Below, piece after piece: positions 35,701 to 48,000 of a stretch of 64,000 bases of DNA. Position numbers and translations under genes: made by a program. Below the pieces are notes generated by a model, which was given only the letters and a program-made list of their open reading frames with translations, was not told where the DNA came from and searched no databases. How positions within the stretch are numbered: the first letter of the stretch is position 1; each line of letters begins with the position of its first letter. The DNA comes from Hydractinia symbiolongicarpus (taxonomy: Eukaryota; Cnidaria; Hydrozoa; Anthoathecata; Hydractiniidae), in NCBI RefSeq assembly GCF_029227915.1, contig NC_079879.1, forward strand, positions 9,054,001 to 9,118,000, read 5' to 3'.

Positions 35701-38700
35701 AGCGTCGCGCTCGTACAGCAGTGTATAAGGCAAAATCAGAAGCAGAGAGAAACAGATTTGCAGATGTGTTAAGAAGGGAAGACCAGCGCAATGAGGTATT
35801 CAAGATTGCAAAGCAAATAAAGAAGACCAATCAAGATGTTGTAGGTGAGAAGTGTATACGTAATGATGAAGGTGTTTTGGCTAGCACAGAGGAGGAGAAA
35901 AGGGTAGCTTGGAAGAATCATTATCATAGGTTGCTTAACACTGAGTTTGATTGGGACGAGGATAATTTGTCTGATGATGATGTTGTAGAAGGGCCAGCTA
36001 TGCAGATCAAGACAGAATGGGTAGTGGAGGCTATTAGGAAATTGAAGATTGGCAAGGCTGCAGGAGTATCAGGTATTGTTGCAGAGATGGTAAAAGCATC
36101 TGGATATATTGGAGTTGAGCTTATTACAAGTCTTGCTAACCAGATTATAAAGGATGGTGCTATTCCGAGTGAGTGGCAGTCGAGTGTAATAGTGAATTGT
36201 TTCAAAGGCAAGGGTGATGCATTAGAAAGGGGTAACTATAGAGGTTTGAAGTTGGTTGATCAAGTAATGAAAGTTATTGAAAGAGTGATTGATAAGTTAC
36301 TTAGAGAAAGAATTGATATAGATAAGATGCAATTTGGTTTTGTTCCAGGGCGTGGCACTACAGATGCAATATTTTTACTCAGACAGCTTCAGGAAAAGTA
36401 TTTAGGAAAGAGAAAGAATCTCTATTTTGCCTTTGTAGATTTAGAGAAAGCTTTTGATAGAGTGCAACGTAAAGTTATTTAATGGGCTATGAGAAAATTA
36501 GGTGTGGATGAGTGGCTAGTTACGATGGTTCAGTCTATGTACAGCAATGCTAGAAGTCGTGTCAGGATTAACGATTCACTTAGTGATGAATTTAGTGTAA
36601 ATGTTGGTGTACATCAGGGTTCTGTACTTAGTCCTTTATTGTTTATTCTAGTCTTAGAAGCGCTGTCGATGGAGTTCAGAACAGGTTGTCCATGGGAGTT
36701 ATTGTATGCAGATGATTTGGTTCTCATAGCAGAGTCGATGGAAGAATTAGTTGAAAAGTTTGAGAAGTGGAAGAAAGGACTAGAAGAGAAAGGGCTGAAG
36801 GTAAACACAGCAATGTCTAAAGTCATGATAAGAAGCATTGCAGCCAAGTGTGACCTTGTAGTTGGAAAGTGGCCTTGTGGAGTTTGCAGGAAAGGGGTTG
36901 GTAGTAATTTTTTGTCAGACTTGCAAGCATTGGGTACATAAGAAGTGCAGTAGTATTAGTGGAAGGTTAAGAGCTGGCATACAGTTTGTATGCAAGCGTT
37001 GCAAAGGTGAGATTATAGAGAATGAAGTATTTCCAGTTTTAATGATGTACAACAGTGGCTCCTTAGAGATAGTTGAGAACTTCTGTTACTTAGGTGATAT
37101 GTTGGGCAGTGAAGGGGGTGTTGGAAGAAGTGTTACTTGCAGGATAGGTTCTGCTTGGAAAAAGTTTAGAGAGTTACTTCCTTTATTGACTAGCAGAGTC
37201 CTGTCAATTGAGGTAAAAGGTAGGTTGTATGAGGCCTGTGTAAGAAGTGTTATGTTGTACGGTAGTGAGACATGGGCAGTGAAGCAGGAAGATCTTGACC
37301 GTTTAAAAAGGAATGATATGAGAATGGTTAGGTGGATGTGTAATGCCAGTCTGAGAGACAGAAAGAGTTCAGTTGAGCTAACAAGCAGGCTAAGTCTCCG
37401 TAGAATTAAAGATGTTATCCAGATAAGAAGATTGAATTGGCTGGGGCACTTGGAAAGAATGGAGGAGGATAATTGGATAAGAAAGTGTAGAGACTTGATA
37501 GTTCCTGGGGCAAAGCCCAGAGGCAGACCGAGAAAGACTTGGCAGGAGGTCATAAGGACAGACTTGATAGAGAGGAAGTTGAGTTTAGATCTAACACAGT
37601 CTAGATCAGATTGGAAGAGGGTCATTAATATACCCCGTCCAACCCATGCTAGCATGGAAAACGGACGTTAAGCCGAGAATGATGATGATGATGTTTGCTC
37701 GCCTCAGCCCTCTTAATTTTTTGCCGACAACCCCATAACTTGGGATCCCGATGTCAATTTACAATCAAATTTGGTAGGTAAACATATATGGCCGTAACAA
37801 GCTTACCCAAAAAAATATCGGAAATTAAGTTGTAGATCCTGAGTAATTGGGTAATTAAAAAAAAAACTTAAGAGGCCTTCATGTTTTGTGAAGGAACTTT
37901 TTTCACTAGTATGAATTTTGTCATAATGTTCCAATCTATTAGACACATTTTGCAAAAAAATGTATGGTTGTCAAAGCTTTATTTGATGCAATTTGTAAGT
38001 CAAACTATTCTGCAACACTTTGAAAGTTGTATTTTTTGTGACATTGTCAAGGAAATTGAAAGCTCTGTTTTTGTTTTGAAAGGTGTCAGACAAAAAAACT
38101 CCAATTTTATTAAAAATTTAACCTGACATTAGCCTTGTATATTTGGGTTTTTTGGTGAGTCGTCAACCCTGTGAATTCAATCAGGACACAAGCACTTTAT
38201 TATGGGTTGGTTACTTATTTCTCTTAAGGAAAAAGCTTGCCTATAGTCCAAGTTAATAAAATAGATACAGTAAAATTTCTGTTACAGTAAATTTTACAGT
38301 GCTTACGATAAAATCTGTTGCAGTTTATATATTTTTTTGTTCCTACCTGGTTTACCCCATCAGAAGAATTGACCTTAAACAAGATAAGCCAAAGAAAAAT
38401 TACTTCACAGTTTCCTGTCCTAGACCTATTCAAAAACACATGCAGGAAAATTTTATTCATTATTTATTATGTTACCAACCAAAATTTGTGCAATCAGGTA
38501 GGGAAAGAGAAGAAATGAAATAAATAAAACATGTCTATTGTCTGGTTAGTTCACTGACAATAGACAAGGTTTTAGTAAGTTCATATGATGAAATAAACAC
38601 TTAACTACATCCCTAGGGCCTCCCTTTTTGTTAGAATAAACCAGGTAAGGCATAAAGTCAGAATATTCTGCAAACTATGTTAGATCATGTCTTTTGTTAA

Positions 38701-39604
38701 GTGAATTCTTTTCTAAGAAAAACCTTGGCAAGGAAAAATGATTTTGTGTTGGTTGAAGAAAAAAATGCAATAAATGTTTCAAATGTTTATCAAGTCAACA
38801 AAATGTAAATTTTTACACAAATATTAAAATTTTTGGAAATGATAAATTTTTTTATATGAGTTGCTCAGACACATGCTAGCAGTGGTCAAGAAACTAGTGA
38901 CAAAGCAATCGACTATTATATACATCTAACCACGTAGATGAAGACTATACAAGCTCCCTTCTGTTGTCCCACAAATTTCTGATTCACTTAAGAACAAAAA
39001 TGTACGGCAGCCTCAGTCATTTTGGCCAAAGACTCTTTAACTCAAATATTGGCATGGCCATTTTGGGAATGTCAACTCTTTTAAAAAACCTGTTGGCCTT
39101 TTAACCAGGTCACCAAAAAAGGAGAGTTGCTGATAAAAACACTTTAGTTTACATGCAACATGTTTCTGCTGCTTCACGTTACCTATACCTTTGAATGCTT
39201 TTGAAGCAGAAGTTGCCAGCACCATCAACATAGACAGTGACTACAAGGCCAATCATTTTACATTGACAGACACCTCAAATCAGAAATAAAGTTAAACCCT
39301 CAATAAGTTGTGCATGGAATTTACTTTTGGGTGCCGGAATTGTACCACAGCTAGCAACAACAAGTAATTAGAACAATTTGATAGGAAATGACAATATCTA
39401 TGGGGGTGGAGAAGATACCTCTGGAAACCTCGAGTTTCTTTTTACTCAATAGACTTCTTCTTTTTTTTAAAAAAATCGTGAGACTCAAGGTCAGCATGCA
39501 CTGACTTACGTTGTGTAGCTAGCTAGCTATAGCTTAGCTAGCTATGCAGCTAATATTTTTTAAAAAAACTTACTTTCAACGGGCACAGGAGGATCACTTT
39601 CCAT
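29724..39604 (-). CDS. Ectonucleoside triphosphate diphosphohydrolase (CD39/ENTPD1-2-3-8 type)
   Basis: Ten coding exons (5' to 3'): 39604-39574, 34819-34686, 34170-34050, 33563-33410, 32688-32517, 32121-31909, 31536-31258, 31032-30922, 30244-30107 and 29945-29724. All are GT-AG and in frame, giving 524 residues. It hydrolyses extracellular ATP and ADP to AMP. Seen: cytosolic N-terminus MESDPPVPVE, TM1 (about 19-41), ACR1 DAGSSHT (61-67), ACR2 GATAGMRLL (about 137), ACR3 GKEEASFGWITANLL (from 182, with the catalytic-type Glu), ACR4 ALDMGGASMEVAF (about 215), THSYLCYG, ACR5 SWSLGFMVN (about 458), TM2 (about 485-508) and a Lys-rich tail. Several NxS/T sites and many Cys fit an ectodomain. Two TM segments and about 520 residues match the cell-surface subgroup. 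The start exon is short and inferred from its ATG, donor and phase. Intron 1 (34820-39573) holds a LINE in the opposite orientation. Confidence 0.95.
30334..30485 (-). mobile_element. 152-bp non-autonomous Helitron in an ENTPD intron
   Basis: On the minus strand it begins TCTATATTATATTACCC and ends with a hairpin (CCCGTGGA/TCCACGGG, 8-bp arms at 30345-30352 and 30357-30364, 4-base loop), then CTAACGA and CTAG. A flanks the 5' end (30486) and T the 3' end (30333). TC start, CTRR end, a hairpin about 10 bases from the end and insertion between A and T without duplication are the Helitron signature. The interior carries a CTGTCTGT-rich tract and codes for nothing. Confidence 0.85.
33743..33890 (-). 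mobile_element. tRNA-derived SINE in an ENTPD intron
   Basis: On the minus strand, 33883-33814 reads like a tRNA: GTGGCACATGGTCTTGTGGTT (A-box region TGGTCTTGTGGTTA), a TTCACTTCGTAATCAC anticodon-arm-like segment and GTGGTTCGGTCCAC (B box GGTTCGGTCC). A body of about 70 bases with no gene follows. Polymerase III promoter elements without a properly pairing acceptor stem indicate a SINE head and not a functional tRNA. The parent tRNA (perhaps Thr-like) is uncertain. Confidence 0.7.
34405..34645 (+). mobile_element. LINE C-terminal fragment, antisense in ENTPD intron 2
   Basis: Translation with a few frame changes gives LGITNNDALRYNRLRWFGHL, ERKGDDMWEKRIRDT, KKWIHCIKKDF and NRERWRNLT, the C-terminal tail pattern of LINE ORFs. 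It differs from the family at 24.7 and 35.6 kb, so it is a third LINE lineage. It lies between ENTPD exons 2 and 3. Confidence 0.7.
35411..35598 (+). repeat. Dispersed repeat R1, left part, interrupted by a LINE
   Basis: Matches 56590-56785 (CATTTAAAGAATT, TATTTAAGTAATAGCAAATT, AAGGTGAATTGATTAAAATA) and breaks off at AACGACACT, exactly where LINE copy B begins. The continuation resumes after the LINE. Confidence 0.85.
35601..37695 (+). mobile_element. LINE copy B, 5'-truncated, with disabled reverse transcriptase ORF
   Basis: Same family as copy A but about 760 bp longer at the 5' end, adding the RT fingers region (WKEWKSGG, KLKIGKAAG, NYRGLKLVDQVMKVIERV, MQFGFVPGRGT). The ORF is broken twice relative to copy A: TGG became TAA at about 36479-36481, and five bases are missing near 36907, shifting the frame just inside the PHD-like finger. 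The ORF otherwise runs to TAA at 37671, then GTTAAGCC and (GATGAT)n. It is in ENTPD intron 1, antisense to the gene, and disrupts repeat R1. Confidence 0.93.
37707..37775 (+). repeat. Dispersed repeat R1, right part after the LINE
   Basis: CTCTTAATTTTTTGCCGAC, CCCCATAACTTGGGATC and a further stretch match 56785-56850, where they follow the left part with nothing in between. About 14 extra bases lie between the LINE tail and this point. Confidence 0.8.
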
Positions 39605-41690
39605 GGTATTACTGTAATGGTTTTGTAATTATGACTTAGTTTACTACATGTTCATTGTTAATTTCCTTTTTTTAACATATACAAAAACACGACAGCAGTT
39701 TGCGGCCTTTTGTTGTTGCTAGATTTCTGTTTTTCGCAGAAAGACCAACAGGTATCTTTAAAGTTCAGATCTACATTTCAGAAAATTAAAAAGGTTTTAA
39801 TGCAACCTTACATATAAATTTGTTGCAAGAAATACCTATATTTACACAATTAAAACATGTAATGATAATACAAGCTGGCTCTTTTAATATTTCACTTGTA
39901 TTCACATAACATTTTTGACAAACTTTGGTCTGTATTTTACAAGGTCACATGCTTGACTTACTCGGAATATTTGATTCGAAACACGGATTTGTTTCTAGGT
40001 GCTTGTGCCATCCAACTTCGTTCCGAGAGCCTCTTTACATGTTCTGATTTTTGGTATCGACCAACTATCGGAGTTATGAGGAATAGATTGGCTTGTACTA
40101 TTCTTGTTTTGTTTGAGCGCTGTTATCAAGAGACTTTCTGTTATGACATTAAAAAATCCTTTCAGTATCCCGGTATCTCAGTATAAAAATTATTTTGTTT
40201 CTAGTGTGTATTGTTTGTAGCCACTCGACCGTGGGTAGAAGAGGGGATGAAGTTACCATGACGCCAGCATATTCAGGGCGTTAAATATATGTAACAAAAA
40301 CTGCTAATAAAATATGTCGTATGACAAAAATATTGTCTTCTTAGCGAAAATACCTCTTTTTTCTCTCAACAAAATCCTTTTTCCGCGCCTTGACCCGTAA
40401 ATTTGACTTTGGAAGCAAAATAACCCAATTCATAAAGTTCCCCATTAGCAGAAACCTTATAGCTAAAAATATTTGGCAGATACGAAAAGTAATATAGAGC
40501 TTAGTTACCTGTATACTCTCTCATCGTTCTACAAACTGTTAGCTAAAGACGTTCAGCAACATCAATTGAGAACTCGCTACAAAACGATATAAAAATCACC
40601 AACATGCATTCAGAGCATACAAAAACATTATGCGGAACAGAAACATAAGGAACAACATGCAACACTAACGCCTACATGTGACGTTATACTGCAATCAAGA
40701 AAATAATTTCATAAATTGTTTTTTATTAATTTGTGTATTCGTAAATTCCTCCTCAATAATTTTATGTGAATTACTACAACACGTTCGCTAACAACCTCAT
40801 TCCCAGCGCCTATATCACTTATCATGACGGCGAGCGCTCGATGTGGATGTTGGTTGGCTCAATGTCGTATACTTCCACATGTTCTTACACTTTGCGTTCA
40901 AGGTAAATTTGTACGAGGTAGCGCTGTTTTAATCTCATCACATTACGTCTCATATAGCCGCATATATATTTGAATAACCTAGGAATAAGCTGTCATATTG
41001 TGTGTCCTGTCTGTTGTGGTTTCTCTTGCGCTTCGCAGTTTCAGAGGCCGCGGATCAAATCCAGCTGTCACACTTTTTTAATTAGACGTTCAGGTCACGT
41101 CCAAATATAAGAACCTAACGAGCCCTGGGGCCGAGGTTGAGTGACATGCAGTAAGGTAATGTCAAGTAATAAAATAGAGGACTATGCTGTGAAACGAATT
41201 TCCAACTTCTGCGGAATTTTGACTTTAAAAATATTTTTTATTTTAAATGTTCTTGCTACTTTCAAAATCTGCTAATAAATTCACGAAAAAGAGGCGAGAG
41301 AAATATCTTCAATTTTATTTCACCATAACGATGCACGCTGATTAAAAAAATAAATCTCATTAAAAACAAAACGTGTAACGGAAAAATATACTCTATTTCA
41401 CATAGATACATAGAAATTATTTACAAATTTATGTTAAGCATACAGGCGAAATAATACCCTGTAAAACCCATAGTATAAAAATAAAAAATAATGATAGTTC
41501 ACAGAAAGCCTTTAATTCACCAGGTACCCGCTTACTCCATCAATGCTGTTCGAAAAAGCAAAGAGTAATGCAAAGAGTACTCTAAAAAATTAGATAAAAA
41601 AACAAACTGACCAGTGTTCATAAGGTCGGTGTTAAATTAAAAACGGACACTTTTAAAACGCACCAACCAAGTTTTAAAGTCAAAGATATG
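39605..41690. other. Region upstream of ENTPD and downstream of EXOC6
   Basis: Intergenic. A 96-codon ORF at 39896-40186 (plus) has no recognised motif and no splice context. AGCTAGCT-rich DNA at about 39515-39550 is just inside ENTPD intron 1. At about 41030-41060 a GCGGATCAAATCC string resembles a polymerase III B box, but no A box is evident. The ENTPD promoter should lie just right of 39604; no core motif stands out. Confidence 0.4.
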
Positions 41691-41698
41691 CAGCCTAA

Positions 41699-41704
41699 AT
41701 TTAT
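41699..41704 (-). promoter_or_regulatory. Possible EXOC6 polyadenylation signal
   Basis: AATAAA on the minus strand about 300 bases past the EXOC6 stop codon; another lies at 41314-41319. The choice is open. Confidence 0.3.
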
Positions 41705-42006
41705 TTACAAAATCACAAGCAACTATTTTAGCTGGTCTTTTTGACCTCTATTTGCGATGTTACAGGGAGAAAAGTTTTTGTCTATAAGAGTTTGACAATA
41801 TAAATGTAAACAATGTTGATAGGGGCGAATAAGGCATTGTAAGGAAAAACGGTAAAACAGTGGGGCGGCTTGAAAGCATCCCCTGATTTGTTTGTCGTGT
41901 TAAAATACATGATAATCCAACAATAACCTTATGCACGTAGGAACACGATGTAACTGTCTTTCACACAACCCGCCGTTTTTTAAACTTCTTTGCGCGTACG
42001 AATTAT

Positions 42007-45000
42007 TTAAGATAGTTCTTTTAGTTTTTTTATCAAGTTTTCCATAAATTTCTTCTTTTCTCGGTCTGCCTTTTTAAAGTTAATCTTCTTTGAATGGTCG
42101 GTCATTCTAAGACAAAATAAGATACGGTAAAAAATCGTAAATAAAAATGCAACAGAATACACAAAGATAAAACAACAATATTTTATCGTCCTAGGTCTAC
42201 TGGAGAAATATCAACCCATACACATTACGCATATCATTTTAACATCGTGTTCATAATTATTTTCAAGAAAGAAATATTTGTCTAGAAAACTAGTGAACAT
42301 AGTCGATAAGCAAGGCACGCGTCTCCACCATTATATAAAAAAAACGTTTATAGAAATTTTAGCGTTTAAAATGTTACGGCGATTTTACAATTTCGCTGAA
42401 TGTTACGCAATTTTACAATTTCGCTAAATGTTACGTCAATCTCACAATTTCGTGGAATGTTACGGCAATTTTACAATTTCGTCAAAATTAAACTGACTAT
42501 AGTACTTCATCTAAGTACAAGAAAATCTAAAGCAGCTTCAAACCCAGGCTTATTGAGTTTGTAACAAGCACAAGTGTACATACAAAGCAGGTTTCAACAA
42601 AAACTTCGTGTTTTTGTGACAAGTGCAAATATACATACGAAGTTAGAAATAAGCTTGGAACAAGGGGAAATGTTAAAACAAAAAATCCTACTTTTCCAAC
42701 AGCACGATTACGCCATGGGGTTGCACTCTGTTATATTTACTGTTGCTGTTACCGTAGTCATGGAGATATGTTGACCAATCACCTTCCACGAATAATTGAA
42801 CAAACTACACAGAATATAGAACAAAAAAAAAAAAAATTTTTCACAGTTTCTCTTTTCATTAATGATAATTGATCTGTAAAAAAGTCAGTAAGAATGGTTG
42901 GTCGGTTAACCAAGGCAACCAATCGCGTTTAACAGATAATACTTAAATGGCTACACGCAAACAAAAAGGTTTTACCTGTGCCAATTCTTGAAAACTCATT
43001 TCTAATGTTCCAGGACGAAATCCTTTAACCGGAGTGGATGCTGCAAACTCTGAAATAGCCGATCAAGTTCTTACAACATAACGGCCGCACTTCAGAGGCA
43101 GAGAAAGCGACTAACGCAAATAGGAAAATGTGTATTTCAACAAGATAACCTATAGTATAGTAGACACACATATAGTTCAGTTGTCTGTGATAAAATATTC
43201 GAAGTACCAGATAAATCTCCTGTACTGAAAGAATTTGACAGAAAATAACAGTCATCAAAACTTCATCAGATAACAAAACATCACATACCCTCACATTTTT
43301 TAACATCGATATTAAAACTAAGCAGTCCATTCATATTTACATATCGAACCTAAAAAAAGTTAAATGCAAGAAGTATGTGATTGTGCTAGCAGGGAACTAT
43401 TCTTTTTTGTCCAACTGTCGTCATATCAAAAATACCTCCCGAATGGTAAAGATTTTGGGGTGGAGAAAATTCGGTAAATTAAGCAATTTTAGTCTGAAAT
43501 CGCCAAATTAAATCCACGCCAAATATCTGCCACTGCCTAATGAAATCGAAAAATAATTAAATGTCTTGCACACAATTTATCATGTCACACTTCTGTTTGA
43601 AAGTTGAAGTTTAATATTTGTTTTAACATCTTACATTTTTAGGTAGAAATTTCAAAAAACTGATGTAAAAAAAATTAGTTTCGTCAAATTAAATTAACAC
43701 TAAATTGACAGTATTTTAGCCTAAGCCAAATTAATTTCACCAACAACAGGATTGCGGAATGAAAGAAAGAATCAATAACAAAAAGGAAAAAAACAAAAGA
43801 AAAACACTTATTTCCTTCGAAGTCTATTGTGGAAACCCAGCCCCTTTCAAGAATGCCTCGAACAACCTTAAAAAATAACAACCAATCAAAAATCAAAACT
43901 GTACATACGTTTCCATCGAGCAAAAACATCTTCAAATTCATCGCCAAATGCTTACAAGATGACATGCACGCTGTTTTTGCCACATCACCCTAAATAATAG
44001 ACAAAGATTTAATATTTTAGGCTATTAAAAACATTTTAGAAATTTTAAGGAAAAATAAACAAATATTAACAAATCATAAGGACTGTTCAGGGAATGGTGA
44101 AAAAAAGAGAAAAGGCCTAACAGTACAACATTTTATCACGCGATTCGAGGAAAAAACACAATCGAAATGTCCTGGTAAAGCGATAGACTGCAGCCGACCA
44201 TTAATTGTAAAAAACTTAAATTAAGATGATCTAAAAACACATGTGTACATAATTAGTTATAAAAAATAAAAATGGAACATTAAAAAGTTAAAATCGTTAA
44301 ACTTTCTCCATAAAAAGAATATGAGGAAAAAAAAGAAAACAATTCTAACTTACAGGTAGGGGTTCAAATGTTATAAAAGCACCCTGTAAATAGGCTAACA
44401 AATCCATCAGATAACTACTTGCTTGTGAACGTACAGTAGTTGGTGCCCAGTTATATGCAGCTAAATAACAAAACATGTCAGAAGAAGTAAAATGGAGCGG
44501 CGCCAATTTTGTATCTTGGATTGTCAATGTACTTTGTGAGGTACATTCTTTTTTTAACAACATTATCAATCTAACTATCACAGCCTCCCTACGCAATATC
44601 TTTCATAAGATACCTCATAACATTATCACAAACAATGTTTTTTAATTAAAGACTAAATATAATATAACAATACCTAGGCCTAAGAACTCGTCCATTTTCG
44701 TATTCAACTTTTCATAGATTCTCATCTCAGCGTCAGCTCGAACATCCTTGAAAAAGAAAGAATAAACTAATATTTTCGTAACAACGGAGAAAAGCGCATT
44801 GTGTTGTCATAAATTTTTAGATCTGTTTGAATTTAACTTTTACTTCAAACATTGTAAAAAAATACCTTAAAAGTCGACGTTCCATACAGTCTTGTCAAAC
44901 TGACATTCGCATCTGTGGTCCTATTAACAATATTAAAAAAGAATATGAAAATGTAGTAAAATTCTATGGCACGTGTGGTACTTCCTTACTAATAACATTA

Positions 45001-48000
45001 TTTATCTCATATGAAAAGAAAAATGTGTTTTCACCATCACAATGAAATGTAATCTATTGTATGAGAGTCGTTCTTGGACAGGACATGACTATCAAATAAA
45101 GATAATTTTACCCAGTGATCTCGGAGATAAATTGTTCTAATGCTGGGCATGCATTCTCCAGTTGCATTGTATTCACAGACATTTGAGCAAGCTAAAAAAA
45201 TATATGTAAATATGTTCACGTATTGTTTTTCTCACAGCAAAAAAATTAATTAAAATCTTAGCAGAGCATTCTAAAATTTATGTTATGTAAGAGTTCACCT
45301 ATTGGAGTACAATAATTCATGTACGTACCAGTCACACAGCTTAACAAAATATAACTAAAATTTGAAAATTAGCATCACAAAACGGGAAAGTTGCATAAAA
45401 AAAATTAACTAAAATTTGCATCAAAAAATGGTAAAGTAGCATCATAGAATGGTAAACAACTTTGTTACACATACCTGTGCTAAACTCAACATTGGAACAC
45501 TCAAAAGATTTTTAATAGAATCTAAAATAAATGACAACATATCACAATCTGAAACAAATCTCTGTTGCAGGCTTTAAACAGGATTCCTTATAAAAAAAAC
45601 TTCCAAAAAAGTTGGTCTTTTAAATTCCTTTTTTTCACAAACTAACTATTATTCTTTAGGCCATTCTGCTTACCGCTCAATGTTTTCGTTAAAAGCAGAT
45701 TTGTCGATTTTCTTGTTGAACTATCTGTCTCTGTACGGCTGATGTTTAGATTCTGATTAAAACGCATAGATGCACGAATAAAATTCTTGACCTAAAAGTC
45801 ACAAAATTAATTTATTATCCAACACTGGAACAGAATGTATCTTAGTTATCATCAAATGTAGGATGGAATCCCTAAGGACGTTTAAACTTCCAGCTACTAA
45901 CTTACCTACTTTTAAGCATCTTCATGAAACCTACCTAGCATTCAGCAAAATTGAAAGTTGTAGCATTTCTTAGTTCAAAAAACATTTTAAAAGTTATAAT
46001 TTTATGTGACATCTCTTTTAAATCAAGTAAACTTTATATGTCAAAACCTGACCATCACGCCAAACTGTATACCCAGGGCACAAAAGCTGATACGCAGGGC
46101 ATGATATTTGGCTGTACAAGATTCTTGCTTTTGATGGACGAAAAAATAAACTCGTGCAAAAAAATTTCTCTGTCAGGGGAAAAAATGACTGTAACTTACA
46201 AGCAACATTAGTTGAAGAGCCTTATAGAAACCTACCAGGTCGAAACCACTAACCTTTCATTATCCTACTTACAGGCTTCAGAAAAACTGCTAACATTACT
46301 TATTTATTTTTGCTTAGTTTGTTATTGTTAAATTCTTCTCACGTGGCGTAAATTACCTGACTTGCAAAAGTTTCTCCATAAAGTGTAGAACATATAATGA
46401 AAATTCATCACATGCTGTTAAATTACTATTGGCATCACTAAAGCATTATAGCTAGAATGCTCAAATAAGGTTATAATGTTGGATAAACTACTGTTAAATA
46501 GATCATGTACAGGTAACATGATATGTTGACTAACCTACTCTTTCAAATAGTGATCACAGGCTAAAAAAATTGACAAAGTAACCTGAGCAACCAGGCTACT
46601 GAACAACCTCCTACAAAATTACCAACTAAATACTGGCCTATCTCGTTTTGGTGACTCGTATTTACGTGTAGACTTGTATGTATTGTTTTCTCACCAAAAT
46701 AATTGAAATTTCTTCAATGACTTACCTCTGCGTATATTTCAGGTACAAAGCATGAGAATGGGTAACATTTAGGAAAGTCATCCTGAAAATCACAAATCAC
46801 AATAAAATCACAATAAAAATTAAAAGCAAAATAATTTATTGACAATTAAAACCCATATGAAGAAATGTATAAATGCAAAAATAAAAATTATATATAATAT
46901 GACGTTTTTACTTTAAAGCAATCGCATTATTGCCTTCATTAAGTACAAAAAAATAATTTCAACTTAAACTCAACATTGTCTGAAAATAATTTCCATTAAC
47001 TATCTTAAAAACATGAAATAAAGACCTTTATATTAGATCTTTGTCGCAGAAAAATATCAGAAACAGTTGATCACTTTTTCATATATTCCATATATGACAA
47101 TGCATTCAGAACAACATTTCTTAACAAATCGAGTGCTTAATCGAGTCTTTACAGAACTCTTTCTTCTGAATGTCAAGAAGCAAATAAAAGTATTTACCAA
47201 GGCAGTGCCATTGTCATATGGGAATTGTTGCACTGTTTCTGTGTATTCAGCTAATGTGTTGATGCAAAGAGGAGTGTAATTATCTTCCTGACCAATATTA
47301 CTAAAAAATCATGATTATATTAAAACTCTACACTTTTTTAATAATTATTATGGTTTAAAATTAATAATGGTACTAAGGTCAAATATTGCAATTTACTTAG
47401 TCAAAATTTGATATTCGATGGCGCAAAGCCGATTGGAACATTGAGAAGGTAGGATTGAGTGAACCCAATAGTCGATTTTATCGAGTCCGATATTTACCTC
47501 TTAACCAATTTAATAAAAGACAATATTCAAGTTTTCACATCAAAAACGTTTTTTGTCTGTTATAAAAGCGTTGTTTTTTCCCATTTTTGCAATGTCTGCT
47601 ATTATTATTATGAGAAAGAAAATTGAGCAAAGAAAATTCAAAACACATGTAAAAAGAGCAGGTAATTAAAATTAATTTATTTATTTAACATCCAATATTT
47701 TTTGATTCAGATCACAGATAGATGATGAACAGATATTCAATAAGAATTAATGGAACATCTGAAACTGTTTAGTATCCTGTTCTAATATCCTGTTCGGATA
47801 CCCTGTTGAATCGACTATGCATTTTATTATACATCTTTTAAAACTTCTAAATTTAGGTTAAATTTAGGCTAATGCTATTTTTTTCACTCTTCTTCCAAAG
47901 GTTCATAATTCGCAATAAAACCTAATATGATGAGGAATTTAATAAACTTTTTTTTTAGGAAATACCCACTCAAAAACAGGTCTCCATTTCTTTGTCAACA

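Noticed and set aside
39896-40186. 96-codon plus-strand ORF as a gene
   Set aside because: No recognisable domain, biased composition or splice partner. Kept only as an ORF in intergenic DNA.
41010-41150. Second SINE or tRNA based on GCGGATCAAATCC
   Set aside because: Only a B-box-like string; no A box at the right distance and no cloverleaf.
42371-42487. CRISPR array
   Set aside because: Units of 29-30 bp are directly adjacent with no unique spacers, in an animal intron; it is a minisatellite.
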